A DNA stretch of 64,000 bases from Candidatus Alistipes avicola (GCA_019118565.1 DWYR01000009.1:186001-250000); one strand, 5' to 3'. Counted from the stretch's first letter, positions 19,277 through 30,302 are shown. Notes: generated by a model not told the origin, from the sequence alone. A program made the numbers and translations.

Positions 19277-20716
19277 TTACTCACGCACACAACGGATATT
19301 GAACCCATTGGCACGAGGGTAGGCCGCAGCAGGGTTAAGCTCACTGTGCGAAGCATCGTCGGTGTCGAGATCGAAATACAGGGCCGATGCATTGCGATCA
19401 TTGGCCGAAGCCTCGCTGGTCCAATAGAATCCGCTCCAGGGCTGAGGATTTTCGTTGTCGTTCAGGTTCTGAATTCCTCCCAGCAAGGCACTACGACGAC
19501 CTCCGGCATGAAAGAACGAAGAGATCGTCCCGTCCGTAAGATTCCATCCATACGCCTCACGCAGACTTTCCGTCATCTCGGCAGTATGTTCATCTGCAAT
19601 CGAGAAGTCTGCAAACGCATCCTGATCGGGAACTTTCCATCCTCTGGGGCAGGGGTCATAATCGGTCTTCTCTGGGCCCCATAACTCATTGTTTCCCGAT
19701 GTATAAAGCCAATCATATCCCGAAGTCTCCGCCCCAAGAATAAAACTCATCGGATTGGCAATCGCAAATTCAATCGTTCCGATCTCCGGGGTATTCTCCA
19801 GATACTCCAGATAGGTACGACGTCCCGAATAACTATACATCACATGATCAGCCTCCGATGCGCAGTTATAATACTCGGGACCGATCAATGGAGTGGGACG
19901 GCCCCATTGATAGTACAAACCGTAGGAAGCCAGAATCTGCTCCTGGGTAGTCCCCGCACTGGCTCCGGCACCGAGATTACGCGTCATGAAGACCGCCCCC
20001 GATCCTGAAGTAACGGACTCTTTTGAAGGATCATAATCGGTTACCCACAAATGCCAGGTCCATATAATATCGCCATCGGCATCATAAGCTGCAAAAAGAG
20101 CATTCCCCTCGATCAGTTTTCCATGCTCGTCCCCCGAAACGAAAAACGAAACGACTCCTTGTTCGAAAGTCAAATATTGAATCAGATACTGGGAGCTCGT
20201 CCACAGGACCTCAACTTTATCGGTAGGGATCGTCTCGCCTCGTTCGCCCTTACGCGTGCCGTCGAAGGCATACAAAGCATTGGCATGGTTGGCAATGTAA
20301 CAGTTCGAAGGATCCTCGGTAAAATCATAGCTGTCTCCGATTGCCACATATAATTTCGCCGTATGAGAGAATCCGTTGGCATCCAAAGCGACAAGTGTTA
20401 TGGTTCCCTCCAGATCGGTGTCATACTCCTCCTCATCCGTAGTCGGTTTGGTCGGAGCAACCACCAAGACCGTACGCGATGCCAGATCGGCCGTTGCCGA
20501 CCAGCGTCCCGGGAAGGAGACCTCAGACACACTCACCTCTACGATATTGACAGCCGTAAATCCCACCGTCGCATTCAAGCCATAATCCCGCACCAGACAG
20601 ACATCCTGATCCAACGTGAATGTTCCCACCGGTTCATCGGCCTTGTTACAGGAGGATAGCGTTCCCGCTACCACAATCGTGCACAAGCACAATATCCCGA
20701 ATAAAAGCTTTTTCAT
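19277..20716 (-). CDS. Lipoprotein with C-terminal FISUMP (Fibrobacter succinogenes major paralogous) domain
   Basis: Lipobox GTLSSCNK; YYQWGRPTPL, DPCPRGWKVPDQDAF, GRRSALLGGIQ, GFYWTSEA..., FNIRCVRE. Confidence 0.75.
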   Translation of the reverse strand: MKKLLFGILCLCTIVVAGTLSSCNKADEPVGTFTLDQDVCLVRDYGLNATVGFTAVNIVEVSVSEVSFPGRWSATADLASRTVLVVAPTKPTTDEEEYDTDLEGTITLVALDANGFSHTAKLYVAIGDSYDFTEDPSNCYIANHANALYAFDGTRKGERGETIPTDKVEVLWTSSQYLIQYLTFEQGVVSFFVSGDEHGKLIEGNALFAAYDADGDIIWTWHLWVTDYDPSKESVTSGSGAVFMTRNLGAGASAGTTQEQILASYGLYYQWGRPTPLIGPEYYNCASEADHVMYSYSGRRTYLEYLENTPEIGTIEFAIANPMSFILGAETSGYDWLYTSGNNELWGPEKTDYDPCPRGWKVPDQDAFADFSIADEHTAEMTESLREAYGWNLTDGTISSFFHAGGRRSALLGGIQNLNDNENPQPWSGFYWTSEASANDRNASALYFDLDTDDASHSELNPAAAYPRANGFNIRCVRE

Positions 20717-21063
20717 AAAAAAACAGTCTCTTTTTTTCTAAACGTCTACAAAAACAATCGGAAGAGGAGGGTAGTTCCCGAGCCCGGTTTCTCTCCCGGG
20801 AAAGTCTCCTGCCGACTGCGTTTCCCGACAAAGATACGCAAAGCGATCCACAAACGCCAACTTCCCCGCAAGTTTTTCCACCCATATTTTATCTTTTGGC
20901 GGGACCCCGGCATACACGGATTATGGCCTGTTGCTCCTGTCGCAAACAGTTCGTGCCCGGATTGCCATTCCCATTCGGATTCTTTACCGACGCAGAGCAG
21001 GGCCCGACAACAAAAAAGCCCCGCACAGATAGTACGGGACTTTTATTATCCATCAAAACAGGA

Positions 21064-22029
21064 TTACTTCTTATCAGGGCGGGCGATCGTTTCACGCATC
21101 GTCGTGTCGGCCATGATATTCTTCATCTTGTAGTAATCCATCACACCGAGATTCCCGTTGCGGAAAGCTTCGGCCATAGCCAGCGGCACCTCCGCCTCAG
21201 CCAGAATCACTTTTGCACGGGCATCCTGTGCCTTCGCCTTATTCTCCTGCTCCAGCGCTACGGCCATCGCACGACGCTCCTCGGCTTTCGCCTGGGCAAT
21301 ATTCTTATCCGCCTCGGCCTGATCCATCTGCAACTGAGCGCCGATGTTCTTGCCCACATCTATGTCGGCAATATCGATCGAAAGAATTTCGAAAGCCGTA
21401 CCTGCATCGAGCCCCTTCTCCAACACCACACGCGAAATGGAATCGGGATTCTCCAGCACGATCTTGTGAGAATCAGCCGATCCGATCGATGAAACGATAC
21501 CCTCACCGACACGAGCCAGGACGGTCTCCTCTCCGGCTCCGCCGACCAACTGCTTAATGTTGGCCCGCACGGTAACACGCGCTTTGGCGATCAACTGAAT
21601 ACCGTCTTTTGCCACCGCAGCAACAGGAGGCGTATTGATAACCTTCGGATTTACAGACATCTGCACAGCCTCGAACACGTCACGACCGGCCAGGTCTATT
21701 GCCGTTGCCATCTTGAAGTCGAGCATGATATTGGCTTTTTGAGCCGAAACAAGTGCGTGTACCACATTGGTCACATTACCTCCAGCCAGATAGTGCGCCT
21801 CCAACTCATTGGGATTGAGTTCCAATCCGGCTTTCGTGCTCTCGATCATCGAAGAGACGATGGTCGATGGTGGAACCTTGCGCCAACGCATCAGAATCAA
21901 CTGCAACAAACTGATTCGAACCCCAGAAACAAGGGCGGAAAACCATAATCCGATCGGAATGAAATAAAAAACGAGCCAAATGGCGACTAACGAAACGAAA
22001 ACGATCAATGCAATAATACCGACTTCCAT
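21064..22029 (-). CDS. floA: Flotillin-like protein FloA
   Basis: N-terminal TM hairpin, then [23 protein letters not shown]...; [36 protein letters not shown]; matches the FloA (YqfA) family. Confidence 0.93.
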   Translation of the reverse strand: MEVGIIALIVFVSLVAIWLVFYFIPIGLWFSALVSGVRISLLQLILMRWRKVPPSTIVSSMIESTKAGLELNPNELEAHYLAGGNVTNVVHALVSAQKANIMLDFKMATAIDLAGRDVFEAVQMSVNPKVINTPPVAAVAKDGIQLIAKARVTVRANIKQLVGGAGEETVLARVGEGIVSSIGSADSHKIVLENPDSISRVVLEKGLDAGTAFEILSIDIADIDVGKNIGAQLQMDQAEADKNIAQAKAEERRAMAVALEQENKAKAQDARAKVILAEAEVPLAMAEAFRNGNLGVMDYYKMKNIMADTTMRETIARPDKK

Positions 22030-22053
22030 ATTTCTATCTATTTTTATGAATTA

Positions 22054-22515
22054 TTATCTCTTTTTAACAATGATGTTGAAATTCTCGAATCCGACTACCT
22101 CGATCGGCTGACGCGGATCGATATAGTCGCCTTGGGATTTTGCCTCGAAGGTCCGTCCGCCGATCTCAACTTTGCCCATCGGGGCCAATCTCGAAACAGT
22201 CATTCCTGTATCGCCGACCTTTACTCCCTCCTGTTTCGGTTCGGACATACTCGACGAGGTGATCTTCTGTCGCAACGAGAATCGCTCCCAGGTTTTAGCC
22301 CGCAACGAAACGACGGTTACAATCAACGAAAGCAGCAAGATGACTGCAATAACGATTCCGCCGACCAGCGGACTGAAATCCTTAAACGAGATATAAATCG
22401 CCCCACCATAACTGAGCAGTGCCAGGATGGCACCGATCGAGACTCCGGGCAACAAAACGAGTTCCGCCACCAGAAACAGCAACCCGAAAAAGACCAACAG
22501 AATAATAAGAAACAT
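22054..22515 (-). CDS. NfeD-like membrane protein
   Basis: TM segments followed by OB-fold-like tail VGDTGMTVSRLAPMGKVEIGGRTFEAKSQGDYIDPRQPIEVVGFENFNIIVKK. Confidence 0.88.
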   Translation of the reverse strand: MFLIILLVFFGLLFLVAELVLLPGVSIGAILALLSYGGAIYISFKDFSPLVGGIVIAVILLLSLIVTVVSLRAKTWERFSLRQKITSSSMSEPKQEGVKVGDTGMTVSRLAPMGKVEIGGRTFEAKSQGDYIDPRQPIEVVGFENFNIIVKKR

Positions 22516-22560
22516 ATGCTGGATATTATTTAAGTCCGTTAAAAATACAAAAAAATCACG

Positions 22561-24108
22561 TCAATCGACAATCTGCATCACCTTTACCGTTAATTTTCCA
22601 TCGACCGACCGAATTGCCTCAGCGACCTGTTCCGCCTGCGTTTCGTCATCAAACCGTCCGACGATAAAGTCCTGTCCTACCCGCGACAGTTCGACTCCAG
22701 GAGCCATTCGTCCGACTGTCTCCCGAACGGAGGCCGAAAGAGCCGACGCACCAGTGATCTGAATTTTATAGGCAGCCGCACCCTCTTCGGGCATCACCGA
22801 AAGGTCGACATATCTGCCATCGTACCATACGACGATAACCGGATTGCGGAATCCCCGTTTGCGGGCTACTTCCTGAGCCTCGACCGCTTCAGCTTTCGTC
22901 GCAAAGCCTCCGACGAAGTAACGATAACGCGATTCGGGAGTTTTCTGTACATACAACGGCACCGCATTGCGGAAAATGGAGGGATCTTGTTTGTACTTGT
23001 ATTCTCCCAGCAGAAGTCGATACATGACACCGTGCTCATAAACCGGGCAATCCGGAATCGGGTTACGGGACGAATAACGGCGCGTAGTCGTGAACTCCAG
23101 CGGTTCATAATCCAGGAAATAGCGCTCGATCAATTCCAATCGGGGAAGTCTGTAATCGACCTGCTGCAACGACTGAGCGACCCGCTGCAAAGAATCGGCA
23201 GCTTGAGTCAAACCCAACAGCCGTGCCATCTCCTGTTCAAAGGAAATCAACTGCCGCTTGCGAATGCAATAATCCGACAACGCCTCCAGCAAATTCTCAC
23301 GCTGAGCCGCAACGACTCGCTGCCGCGCCTTCTCCATCGACTTTTCCTGGTCGATCAATAAATCCTCCCGGCTCAATCGATCCAACACGTAATTATAGGC
23401 ATACGTCTTGTTGTCGTACGACTCGTTCCATAACCGCGAAAGCGAATCCTGCAACTCCGCCATCGTCGATTCGGCTGCCCGATAGCTTGCCAACAGTTCC
23501 GAGGCAGCCTGCTCGGTCCGTACCGTATCGTAACGCATCTTCAACTCCGACTGGATCCCGTAATCGGCCACAATACGAGCAGCCAACTCCGCCATCGTCG
23601 ATTCAGCCTGTTGGGCCTCCAACAAAGCCCGATAGTCGGATGACTCCAGATACTCTTCGAAGCAGGGATTATAGACCAAATTAGACTTTTGTTCGCGAGC
23701 CGGTGTCCGGATGACACTTTCATCCCGATTTTCAGTCGCCGATTCGACATAATCGGGATGATCGGCCAACCATGCCTGTTCGATTGCGGTTATACGGCTG
23801 CCGATCTGGTTGCGCCGACTTTGTAAAGAAAGCATCTCGCTCTCCATGGAAAGAATCTGATCGGCGTATTGTCGCTGACTGCCGGGATTCTCCCGAAGTA
23901 CAGCGCGCAACTTGTCGATCTGTAGTTGCAACGACACCACACTCGACTGCAAATTCTTCTCCTGTTCCAACAGCGATGCATACTCCTCGTTCGCCTTCAG
24001 AGCTGGAATTCCACGGCGAAGCTGATCGTCCCCCGCTGATACAGACGAGCCGAATATCAGATACAAAATTATGATTACAAACAGTCTACGCATCATCATT
24101 TCCACCAT
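22561..24108 (-). CDS. Secreted/periplasmic coiled-coil protein with tandem SPOR-like C-terminal repeats
   Basis: Signal peptide; coiled-coil heptads (LEQEKNLQSSVVSLQLQIDKLRAVL); YRYFVGGFATKAEAVEAQEVARKRGFRNPVIVVW and FIVGRFDDETQAEQVAEAIRSVDGKLTVKVMQ. Confidence 0.7.
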   Translation of the reverse strand: MVEMMMRRLFVIIILYLIFGSSVSAGDDQLRRGIPALKANEEYASLLEQEKNLQSSVVSLQLQIDKLRAVLRENPGSQRQYADQILSMESEMLSLQSRRNQIGSRITAIEQAWLADHPDYVESATENRDESVIRTPAREQKSNLVYNPCFEEYLESSDYRALLEAQQAESTMAELAARIVADYGIQSELKMRYDTVRTEQAASELLASYRAAESTMAELQDSLSRLWNESYDNKTYAYNYVLDRLSREDLLIDQEKSMEKARQRVVAAQRENLLEALSDYCIRKRQLISFEQEMARLLGLTQAADSLQRVAQSLQQVDYRLPRLELIERYFLDYEPLEFTTTRRYSSRNPIPDCPVYEHGVMYRLLLGEYKYKQDPSIFRNAVPLYVQKTPESRYRYFVGGFATKAEAVEAQEVARKRGFRNPVIVVWYDGRYVDLSVMPEEGAAAYKIQITGASALSASVRETVGRMAPGVELSRVGQDFIVGRFDDETQAEQVAEAIRSVDGKLTVKVMQIVD

Positions 24109-25574
24109 TTAATCAAGAAGAATTGCAACAATCCGAAAATCTCCAGACGTCCGAGTAACATCAACACCGTCAGGACAAACTTTGCCACCGACGGCAGTGC
24201 ACTGTAGTTATCCATCGAGCCGACCTCACCGAAACCCGGGCCGACATTACCGATCGAAGCGACGCATCCCGAAAAACTGGACATCAAATCGACACCGCAC
24301 AAGGTCAGCAGAATCGTTCCGATCAGAATCAAGATCAAATAGGTTACAATAAACAAAGTAACCGTATGCAAGGTATCCGACTCCTGAATGATCCCGTCAA
24401 TTCGAATACGAATCACCGCACTCGGATGCTGCTGCTGCTTCATACGGGCATAGAACAATTTGAGTGCCATGAGCAATCGGTTCACCTTGATACCGCCCGC
24501 AGTGGACCCTGCACAGGCGCAAACCAACGACCCTAAAATCAGGATTATAATAGCGAATCCAGGCCAGACATTGCTGTCGGCCGTTGCAAATCCGGTTGTA
24601 GTCGTTACCGAAACGAACTGGAAAGTTGCATGACGGAATGCGGCAAGGAAAGAGGAGTAGACATCTGCCCAATAAAGGCTGATGGCTATCAGCAAGCTGC
24701 CTCCAAGCAACATCGCCGCATAAAAGCGCACGACCTCCGAACGGAACACATTGTTCGATTTTCCGGATACGGTGGCGTAGATCATACCAAAGTGGAGGCC
24801 GGCAATCGCCATGGCAAAGATCAGAATCACATCGATGGCCGCGCTGTCGTAAAAGGCGACGCTGGCATTCTTCATACCGAAACCGCTGGTAGCGCAAGCC
24901 GACATCGAATGGCAAAGCGCATCGAACCAACTCATATCGGCCAAACGGAGCAACAGAGTAAAGAGCGCCGTCAAACCCACATAGACGACCAAAAGAATCC
25001 GAACGATCATCTGCGCTCGATAGCGGTAATTGTCCTTGGCCAGGGGGGACATCTCCACACTCGAAAGCATCATCTTGCTCGATCCGAGTACCGGCAGGAT
25101 GACCAGGGCAAACATCACGACACCCATACCGCCGACCCACGTCGAGGACATCCGCCAGAACATCAACCCTTTCGGCAGGGCCTCGACATCCTGCAAGATC
25201 GACGAGCCGGTGGTCGTGAACCCAGAAACACTCTCGAACCAGGCGTTGATCAAGCTGAACTCCCCGCCCCAGATCAGATAGGGGAACATTCCGACCACAC
25301 AGGCGAGCAACCACGAACCTACAACAATGCAGAACCCCTCCTTGTTGGTAATACGTTCCTGCTTCTCGACAAAGATCAGAGGAAATCCCCCCAACAAGGC
25401 CGTAAGCAGCGAGGAGAGCAGAAGAGGGTAGAAAGCCGAATCCATATGGTTCATGAAGGAGATGCCTGCCGAAACGAACATAAAAGTCGACAGCAACAGC
25501 ATCACCATCCCCACATAGCGCAATATCACATTGACCCTCATTGCATTACGGTTTAGTTTGCTTTTGCATGGCAA
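24096..25574 (-). CDS. trkH: TrkH-family potassium uptake protein
   Basis: SGFTTTGSSIL, SACATSGFGM, TTTGFATADSNVWPGFAII and GCVASIGNVGPGFGEVG pore-loop motifs. Downstream start at MRVNVILRYVG is also possible. Confidence 0.92.
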   Translation of the reverse strand: MPCKSKLNRNAMRVNVILRYVGMVMLLLSTFMFVSAGISFMNHMDSAFYPLLLSSLLTALLGGFPLIFVEKQERITNKEGFCIVVGSWLLACVVGMFPYLIWGGEFSLINAWFESVSGFTTTGSSILQDVEALPKGLMFWRMSSTWVGGMGVVMFALVILPVLGSSKMMLSSVEMSPLAKDNYRYRAQMIVRILLVVYVGLTALFTLLLRLADMSWFDALCHSMSACATSGFGMKNASVAFYDSAAIDVILIFAMAIAGLHFGMIYATVSGKSNNVFRSEVVRFYAAMLLGGSLLIAISLYWADVYSSFLAAFRHATFQFVSVTTTTGFATADSNVWPGFAIIILILGSLVCACAGSTAGGIKVNRLLMALKLFYARMKQQQHPSAVIRIRIDGIIQESDTLHTVTLFIVTYLILILIGTILLTLCGVDLMSSFSGCVASIGNVGPGFGEVGSMDNYSALPSVAKFVLTVLMLLGRLEIFGLLQFFLIKWWK

Positions 25575-26319
25575 TCAAGGAGTCGATTTTCTCCTTCAAC
25601 TCGAGGATCTCGTCCTTGCATTCGGCCTTGACCGTAAACGGCATCTTGAACGAAAGGTATTGTCCCAGGCTCCGATTCATCGAAACCAGCGGCTTGACAC
25701 AATAGATCTCCGTGAAATAATAGAGGAGCAACACCGTGGCGATCATGACCACGAGCGAGATCAGCACGGGCGTAACGGCACGGTAGGCGTTCCAGTTCAA
25801 CATTTCGGCACGCGGGGCGAGCGATCCCTGGGTGGAGGTCATATAGTCCTTGATGGCCGAAACCACCACTTTATAACGTTTTTCGTAATAGTCGTTATAC
25901 CACCGTTCACCCGACACGTCGTCGAACTTGAACATATCGTACGAAAGATAGCTGTCGGTCAACAGTTGCAAATCGGAAATGGCACCCACCAAAGAGCCCA
26001 TTTGGGACTGGTCCGAAAGTTCACTCTGCGCCGTTGCCACGGTCGCATGCAGACGTCGCATATTGGCGCGACAAAGGCTGTCATAGGAGAGATCACCCAA
26101 AATAGCCATGTGGATCACCGCCATATTCTGTTCATGGGCCGCATCGAGCATCTCTCTGGCCAGCACCATGTTACGATGATTCGCCTTCAGAATCTCCTCT
26201 GCATCGTTGCTCAAATGGCTCAACTCGAAGAAGGAGATCATCCCCGAAATAAACAACAGCCCGACAATACTCAGAAAGCCGACAGCCATTCGTTTTCGAA
26301 TTCCCGTCATATTTTTCAA
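25546..26319 (-). CDS. Membrane sensor protein resembling a four-helix-bundle MCP sensor plus HAMP-like region, no output domain
   Basis: TM1 - periplasmic helical domain (DAAHEQNMAVIHMAILGDLSYD) - TM2 - short cytoplasmic helix; frame ends without a kinase or methyl-accepting domain. Confidence 0.6.
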   Translation of the reverse strand: MKNMTGIRKRMAVGFLSIVGLLFISGMISFFELSHLSNDAEEILKANHRNMVLAREMLDAAHEQNMAVIHMAILGDLSYDSLCRANMRRLHATVATAQSELSDQSQMGSLVGAISDLQLLTDSYLSYDMFKFDDVSGERWYNDYYEKRYKVVVSAIKDYMTSTQGSLAPRAEMLNWNAYRAVTPVLISLVVMIATVLLLYYFTEIYCVKPLVSMNRSLGQYLSFKMPFTVKAECKDEILELKEKIDSLIAMQKQTKP

Positions 26320-26400
26320 TCCGTTTTCATGCGATCGACCGGAGCGTCTGCCGACGAAACACTCCTGAACTCGATTCTCTTTAAATACAAAGATAGCAAT

Positions 26401-27699
26401 TTAATCGACAATTTCACCGGTCAAATCACAAGATTCATCCATTTCACCCAACCGCACCCGGCAAATCGTATTGATCCGCTCGCGATCGTATGGGGCTTTG
26501 ACCCGGATGTAGTTGCCCGTATAGCCGAACATCATGCCGCCCCGCATCGTGCTTTCGAAGAGCACCCAGTCGGTCGTTCCCTCGGCCCGACGGCAAAAAT
26601 CGCCGTGCAGGCGACGGCACAGCGTCTCCAACTCCTCCACACGCCGGGTTGCAACCGACGACTGGACCTTGTCCGGGAAGTCGATGGCCGGAGTGCCCGG
26701 ACGCTCCGAATAGGGGAATATATGGAGATAGGCCGGAGCAATCCGCCCCAGGAATGCATAGGTCGTACGGAAATCCTCCTCGGTCTCACCCGGGAATCCC
26801 ACAATCACATCGATGCCGATAAAAGCGTCGGGCATTCGCCTCCGTACCGACTCGATCCGCTCGGCAAACCGGGCTGTCGTATAACGGCGGCGCATCCGGG
26901 CCAGCACGCTGTCCGACCCGCTCTGAAGCGGAATATGGAAGTGATGCTGAAATTTAGGTGACTCGGCACAAAAGTCTATTATTTCGTCTGTTAAAAGATT
27001 TGGTTCTATCGACGATATACGGTATCGCTCGATCCCGTCGACCTCGTTCAGCGCACGTAGCAGGTCGATAAAACGTTCGCTCGTCGTACGGCCGAAATCA
27101 CCCGTATTGACCCCCGTGATAACGATCTCCTTCTGTCCCGAAGCGGCGATCTGGCGCGCCTCATCCACCAAGGCAGCGATCGGCATATTACGGCTTGCTC
27201 CACGGGCATAGTGGATCGTACAGTAGGCACACTTATAGTCGCATCCATCCTGCACCTTCAGGAAGGCACGGGTACGGTCGCCGCTGGAGAAGGCGGCAAA
27301 AAAGCGGGTCAGCTGCTCCACATCGCAGCTCGTGACCTGCGCCTTTCCCTTACCGGCAAGCTCCGTCACGCGACGGAACAACTCGCCCTTGTCATTGTTG
27401 CTCAGCACCAGATCGACCCCCTCGATCGCAGCGATCTCATAGGGTTTTAACTGCGCATAACATCCCGTTACCACGATGATCGTCGAAGGGTTACGCCGGT
27501 GGATCTTGCGAATCAGGTTACGACACTTCTTATCGGCGTGCTCGGTAACCGAACAGCTGTTAATCACCGATATGTCGGCCGGTTCCGTAGTCGACACCCG
27601 CTCAAAACCGCCCTGTTCGAACTCCCGGGCAAGCGTCGAACTCTCCGAAAAGTTGAGTTTACATCCTAACGTGTGGAAATTGACTTTGCGCTTCTGCAT
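26401..27699 (-). CDS. mtaB: tRNA (N6-threonylcarbamoyladenosine(37)-C2)-methylthiotransferase MtaB
   Basis: VNFHTLGCKLNFSESS, INSCSVTEHADKKCRNLIRK, radical-SAM CDYKCAYCTI, TGVNTGDFG. Start set at MQKRKVNFH. Confidence 0.94.
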   Translation of the reverse strand: MQKRKVNFHTLGCKLNFSESSTLAREFEQGGFERVSTTEPADISVINSCSVTEHADKKCRNLIRKIHRRNPSTIIVVTGCYAQLKPYEIAAIEGVDLVLSNNDKGELFRRVTELAGKGKAQVTSCDVEQLTRFFAAFSSGDRTRAFLKVQDGCDYKCAYCTIHYARGASRNMPIAALVDEARQIAASGQKEIVITGVNTGDFGRTTSERFIDLLRALNEVDGIERYRISSIEPNLLTDEIIDFCAESPKFQHHFHIPLQSGSDSVLARMRRRYTTARFAERIESVRRRMPDAFIGIDVIVGFPGETEEDFRTTYAFLGRIAPAYLHIFPYSERPGTPAIDFPDKVQSSVATRRVEELETLCRRLHGDFCRRAEGTTDWVLFESTMRGGMMFGYTGNYIRVKAPYDRERINTICRVRLGEMDESCDLTGEIVD

Positions 27700-27912
27700 A
27701 CAACGATCCGTTTTCCCGCTCGCTACGTGGCGATTCGGTGCGGCGAATTTATAAAAAGTGGGGCAGATTACGAAATAATCGGGAAGTTTTGCCGTTCCGG
27801 GCCCATAACCGGGCCTCTTTTTCTTTGGACGACTCCCGGAAAAAACGTAAATTTGCTGCGCGCCTGAAAAAGCTGATCCGAACAATCGGCACCGGGCCGC
27901 ACCAACAACCTT

Positions 27913-28809
27913 ATGGAGCTTTTCGCCGATATTTTTCAATATAACTACCTCTATTACGCCTTCTGGGCCTGCATCCTGTCGGGCATCACATGCGGCGTGA
28001 TCGGGACCTATGTCGTCTCACGACGTCTGGTCTTCCTCAGCGGAGGCATCACGCACTCCTCGTTCGGAGGTCTGGGCATCGCCTTTTACCTTGGAACAAA
28101 CCCGATCTTCGGAGCCATGATCTTCGCCATTCTTTCGGCCCTGGGCATCGAATGGGCCAACGAAAAGGGGCGTATCCGCGAAGATTCGGCCATCGGCATC
28201 ATCTGGTCCGTGGGAATGGCCATCGGCGTGCTGTTCATGAGCCTTCGGCCGGGATATGCCGGCGACCTGTCCAACTATCTGTTCGGCAGCATCGTCACGG
28301 TAACCCGATCGGACGTGTGGGCGCTGGCCGTACTCACCATTCTGATACTTCTCGGATCGCTGCTGTGGCTGCGCCCGATCATGTACGTCGCCTTCGACCG
28401 CGATTTTGCAAAGAGCCAGGGAATTCCCGTCCGGTTTATCTCCTACGCCATGTCGGCCATGATCGCCATCACGATCGTACTCTCGATCCGCATCATGGGA
28501 ATCGTCCTGCTCATCTCGCTGCTCACCATTCCGGTCGCAATTGTCAACACCGTTTCGAAATCCTACCGTACACTCGCCGTCGGTGCAGCCATCATAGCCG
28601 TAGTGGGGAACCTCACGGGACTCGCCCTGAGCTACAATTACGAAGTTTCACCCGGTGCAGCCATAATATTTACCCTCACCCTTACGCTTATTATAGTAAA
28701 ACTATTAACTTTGCTCGTCAAAAACCGCCGTTCGGACGAGGGTAAGACAAAACGCGTTATCGCGCCGACCGGCCTGCAAAAAACAGAAACCACGACCACC
28801 CGCCGATGA
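27913..28809 (+). CDS. Metal ABC transporter permease (ZnuB/MntB-type, ABC-3 family)
   Basis: GVIGTYVVSRRLVFLSGGITHSSFGGLGIAFYLG; SAMIAITIVLSIRIMGIVLLISLLTIPVAI. Confidence 0.9.
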   Translation: MELFADIFQYNYLYYAFWACILSGITCGVIGTYVVSRRLVFLSGGITHSSFGGLGIAFYLGTNPIFGAMIFAILSALGIEWANEKGRIREDSAIGIIWSVGMAIGVLFMSLRPGYAGDLSNYLFGSIVTVTRSDVWALAVLTILILLGSLLWLRPIMYVAFDRDFAKSQGIPVRFISYAMSAMIAITIVLSIRIMGIVLLISLLTIPVAIVNTVSKSYRTLAVGAAIIAVVGNLTGLALSYNYEVSPGAAIIFTLTLTLIIVKLLTLLVKNRRSDEGKTKRVIAPTGLQKTETTTTRR

Positions 28810-30302
28810 AAACCATCCATAAACTCATCCTGAAGTCCTATCTGGGGCCCATGATCCTCACGTTCTTCATCGTCATGTTCGTGCTGATGATGAACTTCCT
28901 GTGGCGATACATCGACGAACTGGTGGGGAAAGGTCTCGATGCGGGTATCATTATCGAACTGCTGAGCTACGCAATGGCCAACCTGATCCCGATGGGTCTG
29001 CCGCTGGCAACGCTGCTCGCGGCCATCATGACCATGGGAAACTTGGGCGAGAACTATGAGTTGCTGGCCATGAAATCGGCCGGAATGTCCCTGCCGCAGA
29101 TCATCAAGCCGCTGATCATCGTCGTCGGACTGATCTCGATCGGCAGTTTCTTCATCGTCAACGATCTGGTCCCGGCCGCCAACAAGAAGTTCTACCAGAC
29201 AATGGCCGACATCCGTCAAATGAAACAGACGCTCGAATTCAAGGACGGACTCTTCTTCAACGGCATAGACGACCTCAGTATCCGTGTCGGCCACCAGGAT
29301 CCCGAAACGGGTCTTCTGAACGAAGTACTGATCTACGACAACCGGGGCGAAGGGGGCAATCTGGGTAATATGACGACAACTCTTGCCGACTCCGGCTATA
29401 TCCGCATCTCGGACGACAAGCGTTTCCTGGTCATTACGCTCTACAACGGAGAGAGCTACGAACAGGCCCGCACCCCGAACCAATGGTACAGCCAAAGCAC
29501 CCTGAAACGTAACAAGTTCAAGGCACAGAAAGCCTATATTCCCATATCGGGATTCAAAATGGAGCGCTCGGATGAGAACCAGTTCGGCAACATGAGCCAG
29601 ACACGAAACATCGCCGAGCTGCAAGACGAGATCGACACGCTCGAATTGCAGGTAAATTCGGCTACCAACCGTTCATACGACCCGTTGTTGAAGGGGCGAA
29701 TATTCGCCAAAGACACGCTGGCCATTATGGAGTACCCGGACACACTGACTCCTCGCAATTTACGTCCCGTTGACCTACTGGACTCGCTGCCCCTGCTCGA
29801 CATCCGGCAACAGGAGCGCATCTGGTCGCAAGCAGCTATTCAGGCACGCAACTCGCGATCGGTGCTCACCTTCGACGAGACGCAGGCCAAATGGGCACTG
29901 AGCGAACTCTACCGCAACAAAGTCGAATGGCATCGCAAACTGTCGCTGCCCGTCTCGATCATGATCTTCTTCCTGATCGGAGCTCCGCTCGGGGCCATCA
30001 TCCGCAAAGGAGGTCTGGGTATGCCGATCGTCATATCGATCGGATTCTTCGTCATCTACTACATCATCAGCATCTCCGGCGAAAAGATGGCCAAAGAGGG
30101 TACCTGGGAGGCCGTTTACGGCATGTGGCTTTCGAGCTTCATCCTGACCCCGATCGCCGTCTACCTGACCTACAAGGCAACGAACGACTCCGGCCTGCTC
30201 GATGTCGACTGGTATATCGGCAAATTCAAGAAGATCAAAGAAAAAACAATCTCCTTATTTTCACGTTTTGCATATAAAAACAAAAAAAGAGATAACTCAT
30301 GA
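28806..30302 (+). CDS. LptF/LptG-family permease (YjgP/YjgQ)
   Basis: [40 protein letters not shown]-terminal [25 protein letters not shown] typical of LptF/G. Confidence 0.92.
   Translation: MKTIHKLILKSYLGPMILTFFIVMFVLMMNFLWRYIDELVGKGLDAGIIIELLSYAMANLIPMGLPLATLLAAIMTMGNLGENYELLAMKSAGMSLPQIIKPLIIVVGLISIGSFFIVNDLVPAANKKFYQTMADIRQMKQTLEFKDGLFFNGIDDLSIRVGHQDPETGLLNEVLIYDNRGEGGNLGNMTTTLADSGYIRISDDKRFLVITLYNGESYEQARTPNQWYSQSTLKRNKFKAQKAYIPISGFKMERSDENQFGNMSQTRNIAELQDEIDTLELQVNSATNRSYDPLLKGRIFAKDTLAIMEYPDTLTPRNLRPVDLLDSLPLLDIRQQERIWSQAAIQARNSRSVLTFDETQAKWALSELYRNKVEWHRKLSLPVSIMIFFLIGAPLGAIIRKGGLGMPIVISIGFFVIYYIISISGEKMAKEGTWEAVYGMWLSSFILTPIAVYLTYKATNDSGLLDVDWYIGKFKKIKEKTISLFSRFAYKNKKRDNS

Noticed and set aside
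27700-27939. N-terminal extension of the mtaB ORF
   Set aside because: The extra 80 residues overlap the divergent ABC permease start and are unlike MtaB; true start is MQKRKVNFH at 27699.
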